A stretch of DNA of 47,637 bases from an uncultured Clostridia bacterium (GCA_944387915.1 CALXGT010000025.1:1-47637); one strand, 5' to 3'; numbered from the stretch's first letter, positions 26,899 to 36,239 are shown. The notes: generated by a model not told the origin, from the sequence alone. Program-made: numbers and translations.

Positions 26899-29338
26899 TA
26901 GCTTTGTGCGCGTCGTCAATATGGGGATATCGGCGGGCTGGCTGGTGCTGGCGGTTTTGGCTTTACGGCTTCTATTGAAAAAGGCGCCCAAATGGATCCG
27001 GGTTTTTCTTTGGGGATTGGTGGGGATCCGGTTACTTTGTCCTTTTTCCATTGAAAGCGTCTTTAGCCTTCTTCCCAGCCGTGAAACCATCGATACCACC
27101 CGGTATGTTTCCAGACCTTATATCCAAAGCGGTCTGGATGCGGTGGACCAGCCGATCAATGAATATTTGGGCGATCGGTATTTCGAGGGAGTTACCGTGC
27201 CCACCGGGCACACCGCGGACCTTGCCACCGTATTGGCTATGATCTGGATTTTGGGAATGGCGGCTATGGTTTTGTACGGGGTAGTCGGTTATCTTCGCCT
27301 TCGAAAAAAGGTTCAAACCGCGGTTTGTTTCAAAGACAATATCCTTCAAAGCGAGCAAGTGATCTCTCCCTTTGTACTGGGCGTATTTCGGCCGAAGATC
27401 TATCTTCCGTTCCGAATCGACGAAGGGTGTTTGGATTTGGTCATCGCTCATGAGCAGGCGCACATTCAGCGGGGGGATCATTACTGGAAACCTCTTGGTT
27501 TTTTGCTCCTTTGCGTGTACTGGTTTCACCCGTTGATGTGGGTCGCTTATCTTTTCCTTTGTCGAGATATAGAGTTGGCTTGCGATGAAAAGGTAATCCA
27601 AAAATTGGAGGTTTCTAAACGCGCGGATTATTCCGAAGCATTGCTCTCTTCTTGCGTCCACCGCAGGGTAATTTCCGCTTGTCCTTTGGCCTTTGGCGAA
27701 ATCAGCGTAAAAGAGCGGGTGCGATCGGTGTTAAGCTATAAAAAGCCGGCGGTTTGGATCGTTGCGGCGGCAGTGGTGGTCAGTGGAATCGCCGGAGTTT
27801 GTTTCTTGACTGATCCCATAGAGAAAACGGGCGTTTGGCTTACGGGATATCGGCAGGATGATAACGGGGGCGTCGCTCAATATGAGTGGAACGGGAAAGA
27901 GGCGTTGTCCGGTTTTTTGGTGGCGGAGCAATGGAAGGACGGACAATGCGTTCAAAGTACGCCGGTTTCGGTGACTGACGCCGTTGGGCAGGTCGCTCTT
28001 TCTTTTCAGATGAGAGAAGTGGACAACGGCCCAACGGGGGTAGAAATTCAACTCGACACCGGAGAAAACGGCGGGTCGGTGCTGACCTATTTTGCCTTCC
28101 CCGAGGGAGAGACGCTTTCCGGCTGGTCCTTTGTTTCCTATCCGGAAAAGGAAACCATACCGGCTTTTTCCCGGGGAAACGGCGTTTTGGCGGCGATTTG
28201 TTTTGATTTCGGCGGCGGGGTGCGGCCTCTTGACTGTGAGGCGTTGACCGAAGACCCGACGGGGCTTTTGTCCCTTCCGTACACGCTGGTTATTCGGGGC
28301 GTTTTTGACGGCGGGGAGCTGCCGCTTCCTGACGACGCTGTTGCCGAAGAAGGGGAGAAAGAAGAAGAGACAGCGATGGAACCCATTGGGGAAGAAACGG
28401 TGGAAGAAATTACAAAACTGGGCGTAAATTTTTATATCACCGAGGTACTTCGAACCTTAACGGTTTACGAGGATCAAACCGTATCCTTTTCTCTCCCGGA
28501 AGGGGAGATCCCGTTTGCGGGGGATTCTGGCACCAAGCTTACCATTACCCTAAACGCGACTTTCTCTCCGGAAGCGGGAACCTTTGCCACCCAGTCTCTG
28601 TTAGACTGGGAGACCGATTGGGAGGCGGGGGAGACCTATCAGGGTACTTTGGATCCCACCCTCGGGACCCTTCAAAGCGTCATGCTCCGGGTCGCGTTTA
28701 TGACGGAAATAGAAGAGGATGCCTTTATCGAGTATGCGGCGGATTATCTGGAACTGGATACGCCTTTTTCTTACGGGGTACCGGCGGGATATTCTGCGCC
28801 TTCGGTGGAGATCCAAAGAGAAGAGGAGACGACGGATTTCACCTATACGCTAAAAAGCGGGGAACTGGTAGGTTTTTCCATAAAGCCGCCAGATGAATGG
28901 CTCTTTCAGGTGTCAAGGGAAAGGGAAGGGAACGAACTTCCGGTTTGCCTTATTGAAAAAGGCGGCGTAACCATCGGAACTCTGCGGCTTTTGCCCTTTG
29001 GGACCACGGATGTTCGACCGCTGCGCAGGATCGAGACCGAAAAAGACGCGCTACCTATGGAGATCTTTTCTACGGCGGCGTTATCCAACCACGCGGGATA
29101 TGAAGATTACCATGTTTCCAGCTATTGGGATACCGGTGCCACCGCTACCGGAAAGTATATCTGGCAGGATCTTTCTTCGTCCGCAGGGAATGCGGCGGAT
29201 ATACCGTGGCAGGAAATGGATTGTATCTTAGCGTATGACTGGGAAGGGATGCCGTATTATGTGGAAGTGCTGCTTCAAGACGGTGTTTTGACAAAGGAGG
29301 AACTTTCCGGCTTGGCGGTGAGTGTGGATCTTCCGTAA
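26891..29338 (+). CDS. BlaR1-like M56 membrane metallopeptidase with novel C-terminal region
   Basis: An 815-residue signal transducer. The N-terminal part has about four membrane helices and the M56 zinc-peptidase site HEQAH (about residues 187-191) with ELACDEKVI downstream as the third ligand region. A membrane helix near residues 290-310 leads to about 500 extracellular residues. In true BlaR1/MecR1 this part is a penicillin-binding sensor with SxxK and KTG boxes; none is seen. Instead there are beta-rich stretches, an acidic Glu-rich spacer (EEGEKEEETAMEP) and repeated YTLVIRGVFDG/FAFPEGETLSGW-type segments. Probably cleaves the BlaI-like repressor on sensing an unknown extracellular signal. 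Confidence 0.85.
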   Translation: MSDSFVRVVNMGISAGWLVLAVLALRLLLKKAPKWIRVFLWGLVGIRLLCPFSIESVFSLLPSRETIDTTRYVSRPYIQSGLDAVDQPINEYLGDRYFEGVTVPTGHTADLATVLAMIWILGMAAMVLYGVVGYLRLRKKVQTAVCFKDNILQSEQVISPFVLGVFRPKIYLPFRIDEGCLDLVIAHEQAHIQRGDHYWKPLGFLLLCVYWFHPLMWVAYLFLCRDIELACDEKVIQKLEVSKRADYSEALLSSCVHRRVISACPLAFGEISVKERVRSVLSYKKPAVWIVAAAVVVSGIAGVCFLTDPIEKTGVWLTGYRQDDNGGVAQYEWNGKEALSGFLVAEQWKDGQCVQSTPVSVTDAVGQVALSFQMREVDNGPTGVEIQLDTGENGGSVLTYFAFPEGETLSGWSFVSYPEKETIPAFSRGNGVLAAICFDFGGGVRPLDCEALTEDPTGLLSLPYTLVIRGVFDGGELPLPDDAVAEEGEKEEETAMEPIGEETVEEITKLGVNFYITEVLRTLTVYEDQTVSFSLPEGEIPFAGDSGTKLTITLNATFSPEAGTFATQSLLDWETDWEAGETYQGTLDPTLGTLQSVMLRVAFMTEIEEDAFIEYAADYLELDTPFSYGVPAGYSAPSVEIQREEETTDFTYTLKSGELVGFSIKPPDEWLFQVSREREGNELPVCLIEKGGVTIGTLRLLPFGTTDVRPLRRIETEKDALPMEIFSTAALSNHAGYEDYHVSSYWDTGATATGKYIWQDLSSSAGNAADIPWQEMDCILAYDWEGMPYYVEVLLQDGVLTKEELSGLAVSVDLP

Positions 29339-29341
29339 AGC

Positions 29342-29383
29342 AAATCCCCCTTGGGATCGGTTCCCGAAGGGGATTTCTCTTTT
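29342..29383 (+). terminator. Terminator after BlaR1-like gene
   Basis: AAATCCCC and GGGA pair with TCCC and GGGGATTT, followed by CTCTTTT. Confidence 0.82.
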
Positions 29384-29385
29384 GG

Positions 29386-29414
29386 TTGTAAAAAACGAAA
29401 TTTTTTGGTATAAT
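29386..29414 (+). promoter_or_regulatory. Promoter of methyltransferase operon
   Basis: -35 TTGTAA (29386-29391) and -10 TATAAT (29409-29414), 17 bp apart, about 50 nt before the first methyltransferase. Confidence 0.7.
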
Positions 29415-29464
29415 GGTTCGGTTAGAAGAACAATTTCAGCAAAAAGGGGGAAGCGAGGACAAAG

Positions 29465-30466
29465 ATGAACTACATTGGCTCAAAGCTTTCGCTGCTGGAT
29501 TTTTTAGAGGAAACCATTCGTTTGGTCACCGGTTATCAGGACGGAGACCCTTATGTATTCGGCGATTTGTTTGCCGGTACCGGTGTGGTCGGCGCGGCTT
29601 TTAAGAAGAAAGGCTGCCGGGTGATCGCCAACGATATTCAACATTACAGCTATGTGCTCAATAAGCATTATATCGAAAATCATTCCCCCATTGATACGAG
29701 CCTTTTGGACTACTTCAATGAACTTCCCGGGATCGAGGGGTTTGTTTACCAAAATTACTGTCTCGGGTCGGGGAGCGGGAGAAATTACTTTTCCGACGAA
29801 AACGGGAAGAAATGCGACGCGATACGAACGGCGCTGGAGACCCTGTACCAAAACAAAGAGATCGACCAGAGCCAATACTATTATTTTTTAGCCAGTCTTA
29901 TCAATTCCATTGACAAGTACGCCAACACCGCATCGGTTTACGGCGCTTTTTTAAAGCATCTCAAGCGTTCGGCGGCGCGGCCGTTTCAGTTGGAGCTGCT
30001 GCCCATTGTGGACGGACCTTTGGGAGGAGAGGTGCACTTGGATGACGTGAACCATCTCATCCGGGAGATCGAGGGAGATGTTTTGTATCTGGATCCCCCT
30101 TACAACGCCAGGCAGTACAGCGCCAACTATCATGTTTTGGAGACCATTTCCCGATATGATTCCCCGGTACTCACCGGAAAAACAGGGCTGAGGGATTCTT
30201 CAAAGCAGAAAAGCCGGTTTTGTTCCAAGCGGACAGTGGCGGAGGCGTTTGAGAAATTAGTTGCCGACGCGAAGTTTTCCTATCTTTTTTTAAGCTACAA
30301 CAACGAAGGGCTTATGAGCCTCGACACCATTCGTTCCATCATGGAAAAATACGGCAGATATGAGGTATATACCAAAGAGTATCGGCGGTTTCGGGCAGAT
30401 AAAGAGGAAAACCGAAACCATAAGGGAAACGCGACGGTAGAGTACCTTCACTGTCTCATCAAATAG
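29465..30466 (+). CDS. D12-class adenine-specific DNA methyltransferase
   Basis: A 333-residue m6A methyltransferase of the alpha (D12) class. The N-terminus MNYIGSKLSLLDFL is the motif X pattern, followed by SAM-binding motif I DLFAGTG (residues 34-40), a target-recognition region, and catalytic motif IV DPPY (about 210) in YLDPPYNARQY. The ATG follows GAGGA. A second methyltransferase starts 9 nt downstream. The pair probably modifies the two strands of an asymmetric site, each enzyme one strand. Confidence 0.93.
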   Translation: MNYIGSKLSLLDFLEETIRLVTGYQDGDPYVFGDLFAGTGVVGAAFKKKGCRVIANDIQHYSYVLNKHYIENHSPIDTSLLDYFNELPGIEGFVYQNYCLGSGSGRNYFSDENGKKCDAIRTALETLYQNKEIDQSQYYYFLASLINSIDKYANTASVYGAFLKHLKRSAARPFQLELLPIVDGPLGGEVHLDDVNHLIREIEGDVLYLDPPYNARQYSANYHVLETISRYDSPVLTGKTGLRDSSKQKSRFCSKRTVAEAFEKLVADAKFSYLFLSYNNEGLMSLDTIRSIMEKYGRYEVYTKEYRRFRADKEENRNHKGNATVEYLHCLIK

Positions 30467-30475
30467 GGGAAGTCC

Positions 30476-31264
30476 ATGGCGAAATTCAATGATCTGGATC
30501 CAAAGCGTTGGAAGGAATACGAAGATATTTATACGGACAGCCTGTGGCTGATTCACCGAAGAGACAACTCCGGCGCTCACAGCGCAAGTTATCACGGAAA
30601 TTTTGTTCCCCAGATTCCAAACCAGCTTTTACGTCGATACACCAAGGCGGGGGACTGGGTGCTGGATCCCTTTATGGGGAGCGGGACCACCCTAATCGAA
30701 GCCCAGAGGCTTAAGCGAAATGCGGTGGGGATCGAGCTGCAAGAGGCGGTGGCGAAGGAAGCGAAACAGCGCATCCTTCAGGAGAAGAAAGAGACGGTTG
30801 CCGCCGAGGTATTGGTGGGAAACAGCAAGGACATAGATATCTCCCATATAAAGGAAACTCTCGGCATCCCCTCATTTCAGTTTATCCTTTTTCATCCGCC
30901 CTACTGGGATATCATCCCTTTTTCCGACGATCCGAATGACCTCTCCATGGCGAAAACCAAAGAAGCGTTTTTGGAAAGCTTGGGAAAGGTGATCGACAAT
31001 ACCTGCGCCCATTTGGAGAACAATCGGTACTGCGCGCTGGTGATGGGGGATAAGTACGCCAAAGGGGAGCTGACCCCGCTGGGATTTTTGTGTATGAACC
31101 TGTTTTTGGAGCGGGATTTCCTTTTAAAGTCCATTATCGTCAAAAATTTTGAGGAAACAAAGGCCAAGTCCAACCAACGCTCCCTTTGGAGATATCGGGC
31201 GCTGGCCAGTGATTTTTATCTTTTTAAACACGAATATATCATGGTATTTAAAAAGAGGAAATAG
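30476..31264 (+). CDS. Second DNA methyltransferase (N4/N6 type, motif order X-I-IV)
   Basis: A 262-residue amino-methyltransferase. A motif X-like stretch HGNFVPQIPNQLL precedes motif I DPFMGSGTT (about residues 63-71); catalytic motif IV is HPPYWD (about 140). Classic beta-class N4/N6 enzymes have IV before I, so this order is permuted relative to them. The HPPYW form suggests N4-cytosine or N6-adenine modification. It is cotranscribed with the D12 enzyme but is of another class, which fits a type IIS/asymmetric-site system. Followed by 580 bp without a clear gene. Confidence 0.9.
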   Translation: MAKFNDLDPKRWKEYEDIYTDSLWLIHRRDNSGAHSASYHGNFVPQIPNQLLRRYTKAGDWVLDPFMGSGTTLIEAQRLKRNAVGIELQEAVAKEAKQRILQEKKETVAAEVLVGNSKDIDISHIKETLGIPSFQFILFHPPYWDIIPFSDDPNDLSMAKTKEAFLESLGKVIDNTCAHLENNRYCALVMGDKYAKGELTPLGFLCMNLFLERDFLLKSIIVKNFEETKAKSNQRSLWRYRALASDFYLFKHEYIMVFKKRK

Positions 31265-31677
31265 CTTTGCAAACGTTATATCAACGCAGGGATCAAACCA
31301 CCGATTGATAGGCGGCAAAGGTCAAAAGACAGTGTGAAAGGCAGAAATGCTTTTCGCGCTGTTTTTTTGTCCCGAATTCGAATCTATGGCCGGCCCTTAT
31401 GATTTATAGGCACTGACGGTAGAATGTTCTTACAGAAAAAGGATGCTGGCGGCAGGCACGGGATATACAGAATGACTCCCAGAGAGAAAGCAAGTATCTA
31501 ATCAGCGCAGATCATAAGCGCGATTATTTGCGCCTGGACTTTTGCCTAGTAAGAAAAAGGGCGCCTTTTCAAATAATAATTATCAAATAATAATCAAAAA
31601 AACGCTTTCTATATTGACATTTTTGGTATTTTATACTACAAATGAACGTGTATTTGCTTGTAAAGGAGGCGACCTGA
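31265..31677. other. Long intergenic region with repeat and promoter-like sites
   Basis: Holds the hairpin repeat at 31310-31369, then about 240 nt in which I see no gene, then TTGACA (31614-31619) with a poor -10 TACAAA (31637-31642) 17 bp away, and TATACT (31632-31637) only 12 bp away. AAAGGAGG at 31661-31668 serves the tiny ORF at 31678. Confidence 0.4.
31310..31369 (+). repeat. Dispersed hairpin repeat, copy 1
   Basis: GGCGGCAAAGG, AAAGACAG, GCAGAAATGC, then CGCTGTTTTTTT match in order and spacing the segment at 37834-37897. The arms pair (GACAGTGT with GCGCTGTT) around a nested GCA-GAAA-TGC hairpin, ending in T7, so it may also act as the terminator of the methyltransferase operon. Confidence 0.6.
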
Positions 31678-31749
31678 ATGGGTAAGAGGAGTATCTTTTC
31701 GGAAAACAAAAAAGGGTGTAGCTGCGTTCAGATCTTTATTACACTTTAA
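31678..31749 (+). CDS. Possible 23-residue peptide
   Basis: An ATG 9 nt after AAAGGAGG opens a 23-codon frame: MGKRSIFSENKKG, then CSC, then a hydrophobic end. The ribosome site is strong and a promoter-like TTGACA lies upstream. A basic N-terminus, Cys-Ser-Cys and hydrophobic tail would fit a signalling or leader peptide, but chance cannot be excluded at this length. Confidence 0.3.
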   Translation: MGKRSIFSENKKGCSCVQIFITL

Positions 31750-31846
31750 TAAAGGCGTAATCTGTCCGTTTTCTTTACGGGTGGAATACGTTTTCGTGTT
31801 ATAGGATACCAAGTAAAACGAAATTGAAAGAGCAAAAGAAGATTAG

Positions 31847-33799
31847 GTGGAAAATCAAAGAGATGTTTATAAAAAAAGAATGAAAAAAGTACTGGGATTG
31901 TTTCTTGGATTGTTGTTGTGTACGGGGTTACTGCCAACAAGCGTATTGGCATCCGGTGAAGCCCGCTATCAGCAAACGGAGGGCGGAGAATGGATGACGG
32001 GGAGTTTTTCGGAGGCATGCGCGCAGGTTTATGACGGAGGAGTCATAGAGCTTTTGAGCGATATAGAGCTAACATCTACTCAGACGATCTCCAAAGCGGT
32101 AACCATCACAAGCATCGATCCGGACAATCCGTGCTGCATTTCGGCAGGTTCACAAAACCATGGCTATTTGCTGAGCTTAGAAGGGGCGGTCGTTTTAGAA
32201 CATATCGTTTTGGACGGAGGCAGTCAGGAGGGGATCTTTGCAACCAGAGCTTTGGTTTCCGTGAATGCGGGAGCGAATACGGTGATCCTTTCCGATGGCG
32301 CTGTTATACAAAATAATACGAATAATACCCTAAATGGCGCAGGGGGCGGTCTTTGCCTTATATCCGGAAGTGTGCAGATGGATGGCGGTACCATTCAAAA
32401 CTGCAGTGCACAGGTAGGCGGAGGTGTTGCAATCGTAAATAACGCAGCAAATACGTTTATTTTAAACGACGGCAGTATTACAGGGAACAACGCGTGGGGC
32501 GATTCCTATTTGTACGGCGGCGGCGCTGTTTATATCAGTTTGGGAACGTTTGAAATAAACGACGGAACCATAAGCGAAAACCAAGGCTATGTAGGCGGGG
32601 CCATTTTTATCAATCAGCCTAACTATGCGTATTTAAAAATTACCGGCGGAAATATAACGGGCAATGAGGCGCAATATGGCGGAGGCATTTATTCCAGCCA
32701 GATCAAACAAATGGAATTATATGGCGGCAATATCACAAATAATGTTGCTCAAATCAGAGGCGGAGGCGTATTTGTTTCGCCGATCTCAGAGGTTAAGCTG
32801 AAAGGTTCCGCTGTGATCGAGAACAACATCTCCAACGGATCGAATGCATATTGTAATTTCTACATTGAAAGGAATCCTGCCGACAGTTCATTTAAAGCAG
32901 ATATCCAAATTGTAGGGCCTTTAACAGGTGCAAAGATCGGCGTCTCCTCAATATTTGATCCCACATTGGAACAGGAAAGCAAGCTGTATATCATCCATAC
33001 CGACGGGACATATTCGATTACAGAGTCGGATTTTGAGGTGTTTGATAGTGATGATGACGCATATCACATATTGAGGTCTGAGGATCAGCTATACCTTCAG
33101 CCCCACAGCTATAATGAGTGGGACTCCAATGGGGACGGCCATTGGAAAGCGTGTGAATGCGGGGCGAAAACAGCTGTTGAAGATCATCAATGGGACGAAG
33201 GGACAATAATAAGAGAGGCTTCCTGCGATAAAGCAGGACTTATAGAGTATGTTTGCGATATTTGTGGATACTCGTATGTGCAGTCGCTAGGCCTCAAATC
33301 GCATACTATTCAGTATTATCAAGGCATTGATAGCACATGTACAAAGGATGGCAATGTTGCATACTGGTATTGCGAGGTTTGCGGTAAATATTTCATTGAT
33401 GAAGCTTTGACGATGGAAGTCGCAAAAGAGGAAACCATAATCAAAGCTACCGGCCACCAAATTGAGCTGCAAAATGCAAAGGAAGCCACCTGTACTGAGG
33501 AAGGATACACTGGCGATAAGGTTTGTACAGTGTGCGGGGAAATAATTGAAAAAGGGATCGTTATTCCTAAGCTTGCTCACAATTTTGCGGATGGTCAGTG
33601 CACCGTATGTGGCTATGGAAATGAATTGTCCGAAGCTTCTTCAACTGAAACCAACGATTCTTCTCAACCCCCAGATACCAATTCTCCGCAAACCAGTGAC
33701 AGCAATAACGCCATATTGTGGATCGCATTGCTCTTTGCATCGGGAGCAGGCGTGGCTGTAGCGGCAAAGATTGGTGAAAAACGCTATCACACCAAATAA
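31847..33799 (+). CDS. Beta-helix surface protein with CxxC repeats and sortase-like anchor
   Basis: A 650-residue secreted protein. The signal peptide (KKVLGLFLGLLLCTGLLPTSVLA, sampled) ends near residue 35. A right-handed parallel beta-helix follows, with repeats such as GGTIQNCSAQVGGGV, DGSITGNNAWG and GGNITNNVAQIRGGGV (about 60-320). Then come four or five CxxC zinc-ribbon-like repeats (CECGAK, CDICGYSY, CEVCGKYF, CTVCGEII, CTVCGYG; about 440-595), a Ser/Pro/Thr-rich spacer and a sorting-like end: SPQTSD, a hydrophobic helix and KIGEKRYHTK. SPQTSD departs from LPxTG. GTG is the listed start; ATG at 31880 is a fair alternative. It separates the methyltransferases from the HNH nuclease. Confidence 0.85.
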   Translation: MENQRDVYKKRMKKVLGLFLGLLLCTGLLPTSVLASGEARYQQTEGGEWMTGSFSEACAQVYDGGVIELLSDIELTSTQTISKAVTITSIDPDNPCCISAGSQNHGYLLSLEGAVVLEHIVLDGGSQEGIFATRALVSVNAGANTVILSDGAVIQNNTNNTLNGAGGGLCLISGSVQMDGGTIQNCSAQVGGGVAIVNNAANTFILNDGSITGNNAWGDSYLYGGGAVYISLGTFEINDGTISENQGYVGGAIFINQPNYAYLKITGGNITGNEAQYGGGIYSSQIKQMELYGGNITNNVAQIRGGGVFVSPISEVKLKGSAVIENNISNGSNAYCNFYIERNPADSSFKADIQIVGPLTGAKIGVSSIFDPTLEQESKLYIIHTDGTYSITESDFEVFDSDDDAYHILRSEDQLYLQPHSYNEWDSNGDGHWKACECGAKTAVEDHQWDEGTIIREASCDKAGLIEYVCDICGYSYVQSLGLKSHTIQYYQGIDSTCTKDGNVAYWYCEVCGKYFIDEALTMEVAKEETIIKATGHQIELQNAKEATCTEEGYTGDKVCTVCGEIIEKGIVIPKLAHNFADGQCTVCGYGNELSEASSTETNDSSQPPDTNSPQTSDSNNAILWIALLFASGAGVAVAAKIGEKRYHTK

Positions 33800-33816
33800 G
33801 CAAAACAGGTAGCAAA

Positions 33817-33846
33817 AACGGCGCAGACATCTGCGCCGTTGTTTAT
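33817..33846 (+). terminator. Terminator after surface protein
   Basis: AACGGCGCAGA/TCTGCGCCGTT around CA, followed by GTTTAT. Short T content but a very stable stem. Confidence 0.75.
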
Positions 33847-33969
33847 GTAGTGAAAAAGGTGACACAATCGATCAAATCGCTAATTGATGGAAGAGATTTT
33901 CGTCAAATGGATCGGGCAAAGAGGAAAGAGGGTGGCGTGATGCGACTCAACGGGACTTTGCCGATTCCT

Positions 33970-34581
33970 TTACTTCTTTTCCTCTAAATGTTTTCGAAAT
34001 TCCAACGGATCGTACCAAAAACAGCCGATACAGCCGTCTTCTTTCCCCGAATGGATTGGACCGCCGGCATAGTAGGAGATAGGATATCCCAACTGCTTTG
34101 CATCGTACCGAATACCCGTTTTTTTGCATTCCTTGCAAAACTGCCGTTTGGCATCGTTGGCGGCCTTGCTTAGCGGCTGGAAATCGGAAAGCTTTTGCTC
34201 CTCGTTTCGCATGACCCGGCTTTCGTTTTTCCGGCCGTTTTTATGATCCACCTCGGGATCGGATGTCCCCAAAACCACACATCGCTTTTGTTTGATTGCT
34301 TTTTTGATGTCTTCCCGGATATGCTGGCTATAGTCGCCGTCGTTTTTTCCGTTGAGCCGAATTCGGTCAATTCCGTTTCCCGGCGTTACCGACTTATCTA
34401 ATTCTACTATATATTTTTGCGCCAACGCCCGTTCTTTTCGCGCCCAGGAGGCGCCGTTTCCGAATTTTAATTCCCCGTACTTGCCGGTAAATTCCGAAGC
34501 GTCGACCCAGCGGCTGACTCCGTTCTCGTCCGGCTTTGCCAACTCTAAAAACAATTCCGCTTTGGATTTCTTTTTTGTCAT
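33970..34581 (-). CDS. HNH endonuclease, probable type II restriction enzyme
   Basis: A 203-residue nuclease with the bba-Me/HNH core: VDHKNGRKNE (Asp112-His113), DFQPLSKAANDAKRQ (Asn142) and two CxxC zinc knuckles, CKEC (149-152) and CIGC (184-187). The N-terminal 100 residues (SRWVDASEFTGKYGELKFGNG) would carry DNA recognition. This DHKNG...NDAKRQ-C-x2-C layout is common in HNH restriction enzymes. GGGAG precedes the ATG. With the two methyltransferases at 29.5-31.3 kb it forms a likely restriction-modification system; it is on the opposite strand, 2.7 kb away, beyond the surface protein. The cut site is unknown. Confidence 0.82.
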   Translation of the reverse strand: MTKKKSKAELFLELAKPDENGVSRWVDASEFTGKYGELKFGNGASWARKERALAQKYIVELDKSVTPGNGIDRIRLNGKNDGDYSQHIREDIKKAIKQKRCVVLGTSDPEVDHKNGRKNESRVMRNEEQKLSDFQPLSKAANDAKRQFCKECKKTGIRYDAKQLGYPISYYAGGPIHSGKEDGCIGCFWYDPLEFRKHLEEKK

Positions 34582-34679
34582 AATAATCTCCCAGATTTAT
34601 GGTGTCGATTGGCGTATCCTTACATGTCCTCTTCATTTTAACGCAAAGGAAAAGAAAAGTCCACCCGGTCACAGAAAAA

Positions 34680-34705
34680 AACGGGCGCCTGATTTCAGGC
34701 GCCCG
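34680..34705 (-). terminator. Terminator of carboxylesterase gene
   Basis: ACGGGCGCCTGA/TCAGGCGCCCGT; the minus strand continues into T7. Confidence 0.88.
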
Positions 34706-34712
34706 TAAAGAA

Positions 34713-36239
34713 TTACATCAGCATATCGGGATTTTCGTAAACGTATTCCAGCTTTCTGTGGAACTGCACCAGTTCGCGGTCGAAATCGACTCTGGCTTCG
34801 CTCTTCTTATCGAAGACCATAGTCACTTCGTTGCCCTTGGTAAAGGGTTTCCATTCCGGCAGATACTCATTGTTGGGGTTGCCGGTACGGGCAAAGTTGA
34901 CCCATGCGGAGCAGATCTGGTTTTGGAGCAGCTCGGAAACGCCGGGCTCGTTGCAGACAGCCACCTTATCGATGTTGTGGAAGACGAAGGGGATCTCCGC
35001 GCAGTGCCACGCCGCTTTTCCATCGTCGTAGGGGAAGTCGTAAGCGAACATGTAGCTGTAGGAATCGGTGGAGCCATCGGAAGCCCGCAGATCTAACAGC
35101 ATAGTGGTAGTAATCCGGGAACCGTCGTCCAAAATGATGGCGTCAATGGCATCATGATCGGGATACGCTTTGTAGAAGAGATCCAAAAGCTTCTGGCCGT
35201 TTTCTTTTCCGAATTTTTCGAAAACGTGGGCTTCTTTTTCCTCTTTGGAGAGGTTTTGACGGCCGGGGACGGAGAACCGGAAGGTTCCCATTTCGCCGAT
35301 ACAGGTACCCATCATCAGAGGCACTTTCTTGGCATGCTCGGTAGAACCATGGAAAATGGTATTCACATACCAGCCGTTTTCCAACGGACCCCAGGAAGCC
35401 CGCTGTCCCGCGGTAACTTTATTGACCAGCTTCAAAAGATCTTCCGGAGGCATATTGACTAAAGCGGAGAAGTCGTCGGTACCAAGCTCCTTGAGCATCG
35501 CCTTTGCCATGGGGGCGGTGCTTTCATAGGTAAGAGAGTTTTCGTTGGGGCCGGAGCCGGATTGGATAATGGCCTTCTGGAACAGACCATCCGCCGCGGG
35601 AATTTGCATCAAAGAGGATACTTTCATACCGCCGCCGGACTGGCCGAAGATGGTTACGTTTTCCGGATCGCCGCCAAAGGAAGCGATGTTGTCGTGGACC
35701 CACTGCAACGCGGCCACTAAGTCCGCCAAGGAGCAGTTTTGGGAGTTTTCATACTCTTTGCCGTATTCCGAAACATCCAAGCAGCCGAACACGTTGAGAC
35801 GATGGTTTACCGTCACTACGACTAAATCGCCGTATTCGGAAAGGTTGTTGCCGTCGTAAGCGACCATCTCAATGGCGGAACCGTTGGAGAATCCGCCGCC
35901 ATGGAGCCAGACCATAACCGGAAGTTTGGCGGTTTTATCGATGCTCTGGGTCCAGATGTTCAGATTTAAGCAATCTTCGCTCTTGGGCCAGAAACGATGG
36001 GGAACCAGCAAATCTCCGTTGGGAGAGTCGGGGGACGCAGGATATGTAATGTATCCGTAAGAGAGCGCGTCCTGGATTCCTTCCCAGGGGGTGACCGGCG
36101 TGGGTTGCTGCCAGCGCTTGCATTCGGCATATTTTACGCCGTAAAAGTTGTAGGTTGTACCCAGCTTAAAGCCTCTCAGCTTACCGGCTTTGGTTTCGAC
36201 CACCGGCTCGGTGCTGGTGCAAAGAAATTCTTTTGCCAT
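34713..36239 (-). CDS. Type-B carboxylesterase
   Basis: A 508-residue alpha/beta hydrolase of the type-B carboxylesterase (para-nitrobenzyl esterase) family. The oxyanion motif is HGGGFSNGSA, the nucleophile elbow FGQSGGG with the catalytic Ser at about residue 205, and the His is in WHCAEIPFVF near residue 415. EDCLNLNIWT is the other family signature. No signal peptide is seen, so it is cytoplasmic. AAGGAGG precedes the ATG. It stands alone with its own terminator. Length fits the family. Confidence 0.93.
   Translation of the reverse strand: MAKEFLCTSTEPVVETKAGKLRGFKLGTTYNFYGVKYAECKRWQQPTPVTPWEGIQDALSYGYITYPASPDSPNGDLLVPHRFWPKSEDCLNLNIWTQSIDKTAKLPVMVWLHGGGFSNGSAIEMVAYDGNNLSEYGDLVVVTVNHRLNVFGCLDVSEYGKEYENSQNCSLADLVAALQWVHDNIASFGGDPENVTIFGQSGGGMKVSSLMQIPAADGLFQKAIIQSGSGPNENSLTYESTAPMAKAMLKELGTDDFSALVNMPPEDLLKLVNKVTAGQRASWGPLENGWYVNTIFHGSTEHAKKVPLMMGTCIGEMGTFRFSVPGRQNLSKEEKEAHVFEKFGKENGQKLLDLFYKAYPDHDAIDAIILDDGSRITTTMLLDLRASDGSTDSYSYMFAYDFPYDDGKAAWHCAEIPFVFHNIDKVAVCNEPGVSELLQNQICSAWVNFARTGNPNNEYLPEWKPFTKGNEVTMVFDKKSEARVDFDRELVQFHRKLEYVYENPDMLM

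Noticed and set aside
31750..31846. Riboswitch before the surface-protein gene
   Set aside because: Short A-rich stretch with no recognisable conserved core or convincing hairpins.
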